Positions 26,790 through 34,910 of a stretch of 64,000 nucleotides of DNA are shown here, piece by piece. The translations under genes and the position numbers were made by a program. Origin of the DNA: Pseudomonadaceae bacterium (GTDB lineage Bacteria; Pseudomonadota; Gammaproteobacteria; Pseudomonadales; Azotimanducaceae); the NCBI GenBank assembly GCA_024743175.1, contig JANSXA010000002.1, positions 558,001-622,000 of the forward strand. Direction: 5' to 3'. Under the pieces are notes generated by a model that had not been told where the DNA came from, searched no databases, and worked only from the letters and a program-made list of their open reading frames with translations. The first letter of the stretch is position 1. Every line of letters starts with the position of its first letter.

Positions 26790-26904
26790 GGTAGACGTCC
26801 TTGGTGCACAGTGACTGGAAGCTCTATTTTCCCGCTTGTAGGCCGGCAAAGTCTAGCGCCGTGAAAACTCAGGCAGAAACCCCCACGCCGCCTAAACTTC
26901 AGGC

Positions 26905-29598
26905 ATGCCTGTGATACCCCCTGACATCCCTACACGCACTCTATGTGTGCTGTTACTGCTGCTTAGCACCAGCAGCTATGGGCGGGTTGTGATGGACGAG
27001 TCTTTCGATCAGATAGACCTGTCCCAGGCCTGGCAGTATCAGCCGAGTCAAAATCTTGACACAGGCTCTCCACCGCGACACGGATACCTGCCTGTAGACC
27101 CCCGACCTGAGGCGTTCAATCAGTACAATCGCGCCTACTGGCTGCATCTTGAACTGACAAACTCATCTCCGCAGGCATTGAACCGGTGGCTGGAGATCGA
27201 GAATCACCGGATCAGGCATGCGCGGCTGCTGATTTTCGAAAACGACGTGTTCATCAGACAGCAGGATGCCGGCCTGAGTATCCCACGCACAGGTTCCAGC
27301 GCATCAACCAACCACCCGCTTTTCAGGATCCATCTGCCACCCGACAAGCGTATTGACCTTTATCTTCACATCAGCAGCCGAGACACGCTGGTCTGGAAGA
27401 GCACGCTGTGGGAACCGCTCGCATTCACAAGCCACATGACTGATCGCCGAGCGCTGCTGACCCTGCTTCTGGGTATCATCGCCGCGCTTGCAATCTACAA
27501 CCTGGTCTTCGCGGTGGTGACCAGACAACTGTTATATCTGCATCTCAGCGCGTTTCTAAGCACTTTACTGCTCCTTCAAATAACGTTGCAGGGCTTGGGA
27601 TCCGTTTATATCTGGGCACAGCACCCAGGCTTCGACATCTACATCTTCGGACCTGCCCTGATGCTGTTTGGTTTGATTCTGGTCATATTCAGCCAGGCGT
27701 TCCTGCGCATACAGGACGAACCTTTTCAACGTCGCGTCCGCCAGGCTACCCTCGCATACACACTGTTTTTCATCATTCCGGTCACGCTGGCCCAGGACGG
27801 CCGGATCATTGTGGCTGCGGGATTCCTGTACGCAATACCGCTGGCACTCATTGGTGGCCGGGCCGTACGACAGGCCCTGCAGGGTGTGCAGATTGCACGG
27901 GACTATGTGCTGGCATTCAGCCCGCTGATTCTGCTGATTGGGGCGCTGCTCACCAACTGGGTATTCGGCTTTGGCTGGAACGGTGATTTCACATCACTGT
28001 TACTGTTGCTCTGCAGCGTACTGGTGGCGATGAGTCTGGCAGTAGCCCTGGCTTCCCACATCCGCAAACTGACAGATGACCAGCACAAAGCCGAGCAGGC
28101 TGCGGTGCTGGCGCAGATTGAAGCCGCTCAGTCCTCTCTGAAAGCGAAAACAGCAGAGTCCGCAGCAGCAGCCAAAACCGCTTTTCTTGCCACGATGAGC
28201 CATGAAATCCGCACCCCCATGAACGGCGTGCTGGGTATGGCAGACCTGCTGGAAAATACGTCGTTGAACAGCCAACAATCTACCTATGTTGATACCTTAC
28301 GGCGCTGTGGCCAGACGCTGATGAACATCCTCAACGATATTCTGGATTTCTCCAAGGTTGAAGCTGGACACATGACTCTGGAAACTATTGAGGTCGACCT
28401 GGTTGCTCTACTGGATGATTTAGTGCTCCTGCATCGAGACCAGGTCAATCGCCGAGGCCTGTCTCTCTATGTGTGGATCGCACCTGATGTACCCATGCGG
28501 GTTTCAGCAGATCCGACCCGGTTGCAGCAGGTGTTATCGAATCTGCTTAACAACGCGATAAAGTTTACCGACGCTGGCAGGATCCAGATCAGGCTGGACA
28601 GGGTCAATGCGCCTGACATGCTGACGCCGCAGCTGAGATTTCAGATCATCGATGAAGGCATCGGTATTGACAGCGCGGCTCTGGACAATCTTTTCAGTGC
28701 CTTTGCTCAAGCGGATTCCTCCATTTCCAGGCGATTTGGGGGGACCGGCCTGGGCCTGGCCATCAGCAAGCGCCTGGTTGAACTGATGGGCGGGCATATC
28801 AGCGCGCACAGTCAACCCGGCAAGGGCACCAACATGTCGTTTACCATTGACGCGCCGGCAGATGACACTGGCAATGTTGCAACCAGGTCCGTACACCTGG
28901 GATACGTTGGCCAGGACCATCATCTTGCCGAGTCCCTGCGCCTGTTTGCTGCGCATGGACAGATAACCTTCACGCGTTACGAGCGGCATCAGCTTGAGCA
29001 GGTCAGTCCAGATCTGCCATTGCTCCTGGATGCCGGCCAGAGTCTGTTAGAAATTCCAAACAGGCAGCTGATTGTTGGCAAGGACCTGCAGTTGCCGTTG
29101 GTGTTTGCAGAATTGTTAAACCTGCTGGGAGACAAGCCTGCCCAAACACCATTGTTCCCGGCAGATTTACAGCCACTGAAAAACATGCAGGTGTTGCTGG
29201 CAGAAGACAACAAGATCAACCGACTGGTCGCGGGCAAGCTCCTCGAGCGCCTTGGCTCAACTGTCCACTATGCAAACGACGGGCAGGAGGCGGTTGCTCT
29301 TTTTGACACTCTGCAGAGCAAACTCGATATTGTTCTGATGGATTGCGAAATGCCGGTGATGGACGGCTACACAGCCACAAAGACCATTCGCAGCCGCGAA
29401 ATTGAACAAAGTGTAATCCCAATTATCGCGCTGACCGCCCACGCCCTGGATGAGTATCGAAAGAAAGCGGCAGAGGCCGGCATGGACGACTACGTGACCA
29501 AACCCATAGACCCACAGGTGCTGGTGGATGCAATTAAACGCTGTTGCCCTGCACTGAATCATGATTCACCACCTGACTCATCAGTGGCTCCCCGTTGA
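26905..29598 (+). CDS. hybrid sensor histidine kinase with 7TMR-DISM sensor
   Basis: 897 residues. A signal peptide is followed by an extracytoplasmic beta domain of the 7TMR-DISM type (about 30-175), seven membrane helices (about 185-390), a coiled linker, a HisKA domain with the phosphoacceptor H433 in FLATMSHEIRTPMNGVLGM, a HATPase domain (LLNNAIKFTD, DEGIGID, FGGTGLGLAISKRL), and a C-terminal receiver with D813 in VLMDCEMPVMDGY. No Hpt domain is present, so the signal must pass to a separate phosphotransfer protein or response regulator; none is encoded next to it. DISM domains are thought to sense carbohydrates or small ligands. Confidence 0.92.
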   Translation: MPVIPPDIPTRTLCVLLLLLSTSSYGRVVMDESFDQIDLSQAWQYQPSQNLDTGSPPRHGYLPVDPRPEAFNQYNRAYWLHLELTNSSPQALNRWLEIENHRIRHARLLIFENDVFIRQQDAGLSIPRTGSSASTNHPLFRIHLPPDKRIDLYLHISSRDTLVWKSTLWEPLAFTSHMTDRRALLTLLLGIIAALAIYNLVFAVVTRQLLYLHLSAFLSTLLLLQITLQGLGSVYIWAQHPGFDIYIFGPALMLFGLILVIFSQAFLRIQDEPFQRRVRQATLAYTLFFIIPVTLAQDGRIIVAAGFLYAIPLALIGGRAVRQALQGVQIARDYVLAFSPLILLIGALLTNWVFGFGWNGDFTSLLLLLCSVLVAMSLAVALASHIRKLTDDQHKAEQAAVLAQIEAAQSSLKAKTAESAAAAKTAFLATMSHEIRTPMNGVLGMADLLENTSLNSQQSTYVDTLRRCGQTLMNILNDILDFSKVEAGHMTLETIEVDLVALLDDLVLLHRDQVNRRGLSLYVWIAPDVPMRVSADPTRLQQVLSNLLNNAIKFTDAGRIQIRLDRVNAPDMLTPQLRFQIIDEGIGIDSAALDNLFSAFAQADSSISRRFGGTGLGLAISKRLVELMGGHISAHSQPGKGTNMSFTIDAPADDTGNVATRSVHLGYVGQDHHLAESLRLFAAHGQITFTRYERHQLEQVSPDLPLLLDAGQSLLEIPNRQLIVGKDLQLPLVFAELLNLLGDKPAQTPLFPADLQPLKNMQVLLAEDNKINRLVAGKLLERLGSTVHYANDGQEAVALFDTLQSKLDIVLMDCEMPVMDGYTATKTIRSREIEQSVIPIIALTAHALDEYRKKAAEAGMDDYVTKPIDPQVLVDAIKRCCPALNHDSPPDSSVAPR

Positions 29599-29821
29599 CG
29601 GTCACTTCAAGTGCACCCGTGCTGCGCCAGAAACGCGCCTCGATATAGTGGTGTTCTTCCCACTCCAGCTCAACATTTGTCCACACATACTGCGGCTCTT
29701 TGCCGGTCCATTCCCGACGTTTACGCAGACAGTCGTCCAGGTAAAGCTCAAGGCCACCATCCTGCGTTAACTGTATCGCCAGAGATTTGTGTCGATGTTT
29801 AAAAGGTATGACGTGAGGCAC
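29534..29821 (-). CDS. small conserved-type hypothetical protein
   Basis: 95 residues beginning at a GTG. The sequence is well structured for its size: HKSLAIQLTQDGGLELYLDD, RKRREWTGKEPQYVWTNVEL, EWEEHHYIEARFW and a VTVNGEPL strand, with a probable all-beta fold. The last 65 bases run antisense to the end of the histidine kinase gene. The amino acid composition is that of a real protein rather than a shadow frame, but function is unknown. Confidence 0.65.
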   Translation of the reverse strand: MPHVIPFKHRHKSLAIQLTQDGGLELYLDDCLRKRREWTGKEPQYVWTNVELEWEEHHYIEARFWRSTGALEVTVNGEPLMSQVVNHDSVQGNSV

Positions 29822-29923
29822 AGGCGCTCCAACTCAGGTAGGCCCACATTCTAGCAGCCATTTACCGTTCGAAAAGCATCCTCAGGTTACGGTAAGCTGG
29901 CCCAAATCAGATGCGGACGCACA

Positions 29924-31273
29924 ATGAAAGACAACGCTGACTTCGCCAAAGTACTGCGCAGCAGAGACGTGCTGGCTTTGTCCTTTGGCGCCATGATCGG
30001 CTGGAGCTGGGTTCTGCTGACCGGCGTCTGGCTTACCAATGCTGGCACTCTGGGCACACTGATTGCTTTTGCCGTGGGCGGCCTGGCCATCACGTTAATC
30101 GGCCTCACCTACAGCGAACTTGCCGCGGCAATGCCCAAGGCGGGCGGAGAACACGTTTACACACATCGCGCGCTGGGACCGAAGTGGAGCTTCGTCTGCA
30201 CCTGGGCACTGCTGTTTTCTTACCTCAATGTGTGCATGTATGAATCTGTAGCCCTGCCCACCGCGGTTGAGTATCTGTTGCCGCAGATCCGCGTTGGCAC
30301 TCTCTGGAATGTATTGGGTGCTGACGTTGACCTGGGTTTTGTATTGATAGGCAGCGTGGGTGCCTTTGTGATGTCGTTGGTCAATTACTTTGGTATTCGA
30401 ACAGCCGCATTTCTACAGAGTATGGTCACCGGTCTGATTCTGTTCGCGGGTGTATTGCTGATCAGCGGTGCAGCATTCAACGGTGATGCAGGCAACGCCA
30501 CACCGTGGATAGCAACGCCAACAACCGGCATTCTTGCGGTACTGATTATGGTACCGGCAATGCTTGTTGGCTTTGATGTGATCCCCCAGTCTGCAGAAGA
30601 GATTGACCTGCCACCCAACAGAATCGGCCGTCTGCTGGTGATCTCTGTCTGCCTGGCGGTAGCCTGGTACGTTCTGATCACCGCTGCAGTGGGCTTCGCA
30701 ATTCCCGCAGATGCTCTGGGCACCAGCCAGATGGCCACAGCTGACGCGGCCACACGACTATGGGATACACCGGTTGCAGGCACCATTTTAGTCCTCGGCG
30801 GCATTGGCGGCATTCTGACCAGCTGGAATGCGTTTATTGTTGGTGCTTCTCGCGTACTTTATGCGCTGGCCAGATCAGGATTCATTCCCGCCGCGTTTGC
30901 GCGTCTGCACCCCAAATACAAAACCCCCTACGTGGGTATTATCGCTATCGGCGTCGTTTCGATGATTGCACCTTTGTTTGGCAGAACCATTCTTGTCTGG
31001 CTGGTAAACAGCGGCAGCTTTGCTGTCACCATCGCATTTCTGTTTGTGGCGTTGTCTTTTCTGGTACTGCGCCGTACCGAACCGGATATGATCAGGCCGT
31101 TTCGCATCAGTCACCCTAACCTGGTTGGTTATGGTGCAATCATCCTGACTCTGGGCCTGCTCAGCGCTTTCCTGCCCTGGAGCGATAGTGCGCTGGCGTG
31201 GCCAAACGAATGGCTCACAATTATTGTCTGGACGGTGTTAGGTGCTTTGATTCTCTGGCGCAGCAAACAGTAG
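29924..31273 (+). CDS. APC family amino acid/polyamine permease
   Basis: 449 residues with about twelve membrane segments. The N-terminal LSFGAMIGWSWVLLTGVWL is the glycine-containing unwound helix of APC transporters, followed by LTYSELAAAMPKAGGEHVYT, a classic family segment. WNAFIVGASRVLYALARSGF lies at the middle of the second half. It imports an amino acid, amine or related compound in symport with protons or sodium; the substrate is not readable. It has its own leader of about 100 bases and converges on the sodium:solute symporter gene. Confidence 0.87.
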   Translation: MKDNADFAKVLRSRDVLALSFGAMIGWSWVLLTGVWLTNAGTLGTLIAFAVGGLAITLIGLTYSELAAAMPKAGGEHVYTHRALGPKWSFVCTWALLFSYLNVCMYESVALPTAVEYLLPQIRVGTLWNVLGADVDLGFVLIGSVGAFVMSLVNYFGIRTAAFLQSMVTGLILFAGVLLISGAAFNGDAGNATPWIATPTTGILAVLIMVPAMLVGFDVIPQSAEEIDLPPNRIGRLLVISVCLAVAWYVLITAAVGFAIPADALGTSQMATADAATRLWDTPVAGTILVLGGIGGILTSWNAFIVGASRVLYALARSGFIPAAFARLHPKYKTPYVGIIAIGVVSMIAPLFGRTILVWLVNSGSFAVTIAFLFVALSFLVLRRTEPDMIRPFRISHPNLVGYGAIILTLGLLSAFLPWSDSALAWPNEWLTIIVWTVLGALILWRSKQ

Positions 31274-31287
31274 GGTTTCACCGGCAC

Positions 31288-32829
31288 TCAGGCCGGGAAC
31301 AACCTGCGCAGGTGCGCCTGAGGCAAAGGCTGTGTCAGTTTGGATACAACCACGGTCACCAGCACCGAAACCACCTCTCCCATGGCTGCACACGACCAGG
31401 GGTTAGGTGCCTCTATACGTAACCAGATGGCCATATTCTGTAAGGTGCCGGGTTCAAACCATTCCGGTTTGATCATGGCATTGAAGGTGATGATAAACAC
31501 CAGACCCCCGGCTAACAAACCGGCAAACGCACCCGATTTCGTAACCCCTTTCCACACTGCACCCAGAATCAGCGGTCCGGCAAACGCCGCCATCATGCAG
31601 CCCGTGCCCACCCAGACAATGATGGTCACGTTCATATCAAGCATTGACCAGGCAAGAGCCGTACACAGCACCATGACGACCACTGTACTGATCCGACTGA
31701 TCTTCAATACACGCGCTTCCAGCTCTGCTTCACTCAAATGCGCACGAAAGCGTGGCACAAACGTCAGACGATAAAGATCATTGGCAATGATCTGCGAGGA
31801 AGACACCACCAGGCCATCAGCGGTGGACATGACCGCTGCAAGAATACCTACACCCAGCAGGGCCGCCAGCCAGCTCGGAAACAACTCGATAAACAGCAGC
31901 GCCAGGGCCTGATTGCCGTTGACACCTTCGCCCAGAATGACGCGCGCCATGATACCGCCCAGGCCCAGCATGCCGAGGATCAGGCCAAAGGTAAAAGCCA
32001 GGCGAATGAACGTTTTCCGTTGTTCGGGCGCTTTTAACGCCCACAGTTTATTGCCGATGTGAGGCAGCATACCCAGCGGAATATGGGCCAATAGAACTGC
32101 CAGAACTGACCACCAGGAATGGTAGAGCACGTCATTTTTGTTGAGCCAGCTCACCAGGTTCTCATCTTTGGCACGCAGCTGATCCAACATGCCGGTAAAG
32201 CCGCCCTCAATACCATAGCCAAGCAGAAACAGGACCATTACCAGCAGGCCGACAAGGACCATTATAAAACCCTGCACGCCGTCGGTGAGGATATCCGCAT
32301 GCGCCCCGCCCAGCACTACGTAAGCCATCAGTACCAGGGCTGTGACCCCCAGCGCAACCGACGGCGGCAGACCTAACATGATTTCAAACATGACAATGCC
32401 GGAAACAAGCTGTCCAGCCAGGTAGAAAAACAGGGACAGCGAAAACAGCGAGACCAGAATCCGGATCAGATCAGACTGATAACGAATACCCAGATACTCG
32501 GGTATTGAACGACTGCCAAATTCATGTCCGCTGCTGCTGACCAGACGCAAACACAACAGCACACCAAGATAGACCCCTATGGGATAAAGAAAAACCGACC
32601 AGATCACCGCCATGCCTGCGTTGTAACCTATACCGGGGAAGCCGACGAAGGTGGCGCCACTGGCAGTGGTGGCAGCAAAGGCAAAAGCGAGAAAAACCGG
32701 TCCATAAGCATTTCGCGCCGTAGCGAAATCGTCAGCATTGCTGACTTTACGCTGTCCCAGCAATCCAAACGCCAGCATCATGGCAATATAAACTGCCAGA
32801 AAAATCCAAGACCAAACTGTAAGATCCAC
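31288..32829 (-). CDS. sodium:solute symporter family protein
   Basis: 513 residues with about thirteen membrane segments. It has the SSS family patterns: FAFAATTASGATFVGFPGIGY (sodium site region), YVVLGGAHADILTDGVQGFI, and AAVMSTADGLVVSSSQIIANDLYR. These couple sodium influx to uptake of organic acids, sugars, proline or similar. The gene converges on the APC permease with 14 bases between stops. Substrate unknown. Confidence 0.87.
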   Translation of the reverse strand: MDLTVWSWIFLAVYIAMMLAFGLLGQRKVSNADDFATARNAYGPVFLAFAFAATTASGATFVGFPGIGYNAGMAVIWSVFLYPIGVYLGVLLCLRLVSSSGHEFGSRSIPEYLGIRYQSDLIRILVSLFSLSLFFYLAGQLVSGIVMFEIMLGLPPSVALGVTALVLMAYVVLGGAHADILTDGVQGFIMVLVGLLVMVLFLLGYGIEGGFTGMLDQLRAKDENLVSWLNKNDVLYHSWWSVLAVLLAHIPLGMLPHIGNKLWALKAPEQRKTFIRLAFTFGLILGMLGLGGIMARVILGEGVNGNQALALLFIELFPSWLAALLGVGILAAVMSTADGLVVSSSQIIANDLYRLTFVPRFRAHLSEAELEARVLKISRISTVVVMVLCTALAWSMLDMNVTIIVWVGTGCMMAAFAGPLILGAVWKGVTKSGAFAGLLAGGLVFIITFNAMIKPEWFEPGTLQNMAIWLRIEAPNPWSCAAMGEVVSVLVTVVVSKLTQPLPQAHLRRLFPA

Positions 32830-32903
32830 TCTAAACCCTCACCCCTGAGTCGGGACAGCTTAACAGTTTCTTTTTCAGTTGCTATTTCTGTTATTGAAAT
32901 GCG

Positions 32904-32920
32904 CCAGGGAGGCTCCCTGG
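32904..32920 (-). terminator. hairpin just after radical SAM gene
   Basis: A 7-bp perfect stem (CCAGGGA/TCCCTGG) with a 3-base loop begins three bases past the stop of the minus-strand radical SAM gene. On that strand it is followed by a short T-containing stretch (CGCATTTC), so termination would be weak or assisted. It is the only clear inverted repeat in the 90-base gap to the symporter gene. Confidence 0.45.
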
Positions 32921-32922
32921 AG

Positions 32923-34029
32923 TCAGAACAAGGGCATTTGCGCATTACCGGGCTGCAGTGGCGGCACAAACAGATCTGTCCTTAGCCGAGGCAGGCCTGC
33001 ATCTGACAGACCATTGCGCTTGAGCGCAATATTGAACCGTTGAGCAATCAACTCCGCTACCGGCCCGGAGCCAGTCATGCGCTGGTACCACTGCGCTGAG
33101 TAAGCTTTGCCACCGCGTGTATCTCTGATGGTCTGCATCACCCGCTTCGCTTTCAGCGGGTAATGGTGGGACAGCCACTGTTCAAACAAGGGGGCTACTT
33201 CATGTGGCAGACGGATCAGAATGTATTGCACGGTTCCGGCGCCAGCTTGTGCACAGCGACCGACCATGGGTTCCAGTTCGTGATCGTTCAGGAAAGGGAT
33301 CACCGGCGCTATCATCGCGCCTGTTGGCACCTTTGCCTCAGCCAGCGCTGACAATACGCGTAGACGTGCGGCCGGGCTTGCGGTCCGCGGCTCAAGCTTT
33401 GTCTTCAGCTTATTGTCCAGCGTTGTCACACTTAAATACACATGCACAAGATCCTGTTCTGCCAGCGCCTGCAAGATATCCAGATCACGCAGAATCAAAG
33501 CGCTTTTGGTAACGATGGTGACCGGATGATGACACTCCAGCAGCACCTGTAGAATCTCACGCATGATCTTCCGCTCGCGCTCCAGCGGTTGATATGGGTC
33601 GGTATTGGTGCCAATTGCAATCGGCCGACAGGTGTATCGTCGATGGCCCAGCTCCTCCTGCAGATGCGCACGCACATCGGTTTTGTAGAACAGCCTGGTT
33701 TCAAAATCTAACCCGGGAGACAGGTCGAGGTAGGCGTGTGTAGGCCGCGCAAAACAGTACACACAGCCATGCTCGCAACCTTTGTACGGGTTGATAGACT
33801 GATCGAAACCGATATCCGGTGAACTGTTTTTTGTGATCAGATGTACGGTGCGATCGGGCAGCACCTCGGTGGCTAATCGCGTTGGCACCTCTTGCGCAAA
33901 CCAGCCATCAGCCACCGCAACTGTCTGCAGCGGCAGAAAGCGGCTATCGGCGTTGCCCGCCGCGCCTCTGCCTTTTAACGGTGTATCTGGTATTGGTGCA
34001 TCTGGTATCGAGACGTCTGGTATTGGCAC
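32923..34029 (-). CDS. PA0069-type radical SAM protein (SplB-like)
   Basis: 368 residues. The radical SAM cluster ligands are C85, C89 and C92 in GCEHGCVYCFARP, followed by ETRLFYKTDV, AIGTNTDPYQPLER and VTIVTKSALILRD, all typical of the group related to spore photoproduct lyase (COG1533, often labelled DNA repair photolyase). The LKGRG and DGWF segments before the cluster match PA0069-type proteins. No substrate is proven for this group. The start is a GTG. The N-terminus carries an unusual IPD-type repeat. A LexA box lies in the promoter immediately upstream, suggesting SOS induction and a role in DNA damage. Confidence 0.87.
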   Translation of the reverse strand: MPIPDVSIPDAPIPDTPLKGRGAAGNADSRFLPLQTVAVADGWFAQEVPTRLATEVLPDRTVHLITKNSSPDIGFDQSINPYKGCEHGCVYCFARPTHAYLDLSPGLDFETRLFYKTDVRAHLQEELGHRRYTCRPIAIGTNTDPYQPLERERKIMREILQVLLECHHPVTIVTKSALILRDLDILQALAEQDLVHVYLSVTTLDNKLKTKLEPRTASPAARLRVLSALAEAKVPTGAMIAPVIPFLNDHELEPMVGRCAQAGAGTVQYILIRLPHEVAPLFEQWLSHHYPLKAKRVMQTIRDTRGGKAYSAQWYQRMTGSGPVAELIAQRFNIALKRNGLSDAGLPRLRTDLFVPPLQPGNAQMPLF

Positions 34030-34059
34030 TGCTTTTTCACAAAGTTTCTGGGGATACTC

Positions 34060-34088
34060 TTTATAACTGTATGTATATACAGTATCAA
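34060..34088 (-). promoter_or_regulatory. sigma70-type promoter of the radical SAM gene
   Basis: Read on the minus strand, TTGATA (34088-34083) and TATAAA (34065-34060) are separated by exactly 17 bases, an almost consensus housekeeping promoter. Transcription would start near 34053, giving a leader of about 24 bases before the GTG at 34029. I see no strong ribosome binding site in that leader. The 17-base spacer is filled by the LexA box described separately. Confidence 0.75.
34067..34082. promoter_or_regulatory. LexA (SOS) box
   Basis: CTGTATGTATATACAG matches the gammaproteobacterial LexA consensus CTGTATATATATACAG at 15 of 16 positions, with both CTGT and ACAG ends intact. It lies precisely between the -35 and -10 elements of the minus-strand promoter, where bound LexA would block RNA polymerase. 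It is 38 bases from the radical SAM start and 52 bases from the start of the divergent retropepsin-like gene, so control of the latter is possible but less directly supported. Confidence 0.88.
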
Positions 34089-34133
34089 GCTCAGCAACCC
34101 ATTAGTAGACTTAACCGCTCGGGAGTCACAATA

Positions 34134-34907
34134 ATGAAAATATCCATGCGCCTAAGTTGCGTTGCCCTGCTTGTCCTGTTCTCCGGTTGCGCGCAGGTGG
34201 CGCAGCAATCAACAGTAGACCAGCTGCGTCTGGAACTGGCTCAGATCCAGCACAGCCTGGACGATTCTGGCACCCAGGCCACCGCTCTGTTCAGCGAACA
34301 GTCCCTGAACACAAAAAATCTCAGTGATCAGCTGACTACCCTTGAAGAGTCTGTTGCGCAACTGGATAAGACTGTCAGCACTGCATGTCCTGAAAAAGCT
34401 GAGCGGGTTGTCGTGCAGCGCTGCGATCCAGTTAACACCACATCCGTGGTGGTGGCCGCTGAAGGAAAAATGATGCTGGGCGAAGTGGAACGTGTATGGG
34501 TCGATCCACCCGGACTGCAGATGATCGCGCGCATCGACACCGGCGCCAGCACCAGTTCATTACACGCTGACAATATCACCGCGTTCGAGCGAGACGGCGA
34601 TGACTGGGTCCGATTTGATATCAACAATTCTGATAAAGAAAGCGTCACTATCGAGCAGCAGGTGACCAAATATGTGCGGGTCTTTCAACAGGCTGATAAA
34701 AGCGGGTCGCGACGACCGGTGGTTGACCTGCGCCTGGTGCTCGGTGACGTGCGTGACACTTTCAGCTTCACCCTTGCTGATCGCAGCCATCTGGAACAGG
34801 ACATGATCCTGGGTCGCAACTTCCTCACAGACATGGCGCTTGTCGACGTCAGCAAACAGTACGTGCAACCACCCTTCAAACCCGTTGCCGCAGCAGCGCA
34901 GCAGTAA
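34134..34907 (+). CDS. lipoprotein with retropepsin-like (ATP-dependent zinc protease-labelled) domain
   Basis: 257 residues. A lipoprotein signal puts the lipidated Cys at residue 19 (LFSGC), then about 60 residues of coiled coil (DQLRLELAQIQHSL onward), then a domain with ARIDTGASTSSLHADNI (D135) and LGRNFLTDMALVDV. Databases call this family a putative ATP-dependent zinc protease, but the DTGAS motif and beta pattern fit a retropepsin-like aspartic protease, and no HExxH is seen. It starts a three-gene operon: the next gene follows after 3 bases. The ATG at 34134, with GGAG ahead, is preferred over earlier in-frame codons because the signal peptide starts there. Confidence 0.8.
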   Translation: MKISMRLSCVALLVLFSGCAQVAQQSTVDQLRLELAQIQHSLDDSGTQATALFSEQSLNTKNLSDQLTTLEESVAQLDKTVSTACPEKAERVVVQRCDPVNTTSVVVAAEGKMMLGEVERVWVDPPGLQMIARIDTGASTSSLHADNITAFERDGDDWVRFDINNSDKESVTIEQQVTKYVRVFQQADKSGSRRPVVDLRLVLGDVRDTFSFTLADRSHLEQDMILGRNFLTDMALVDVSKQYVQPPFKPVAAAAQQ

Positions 34908-34910
34908 GCT

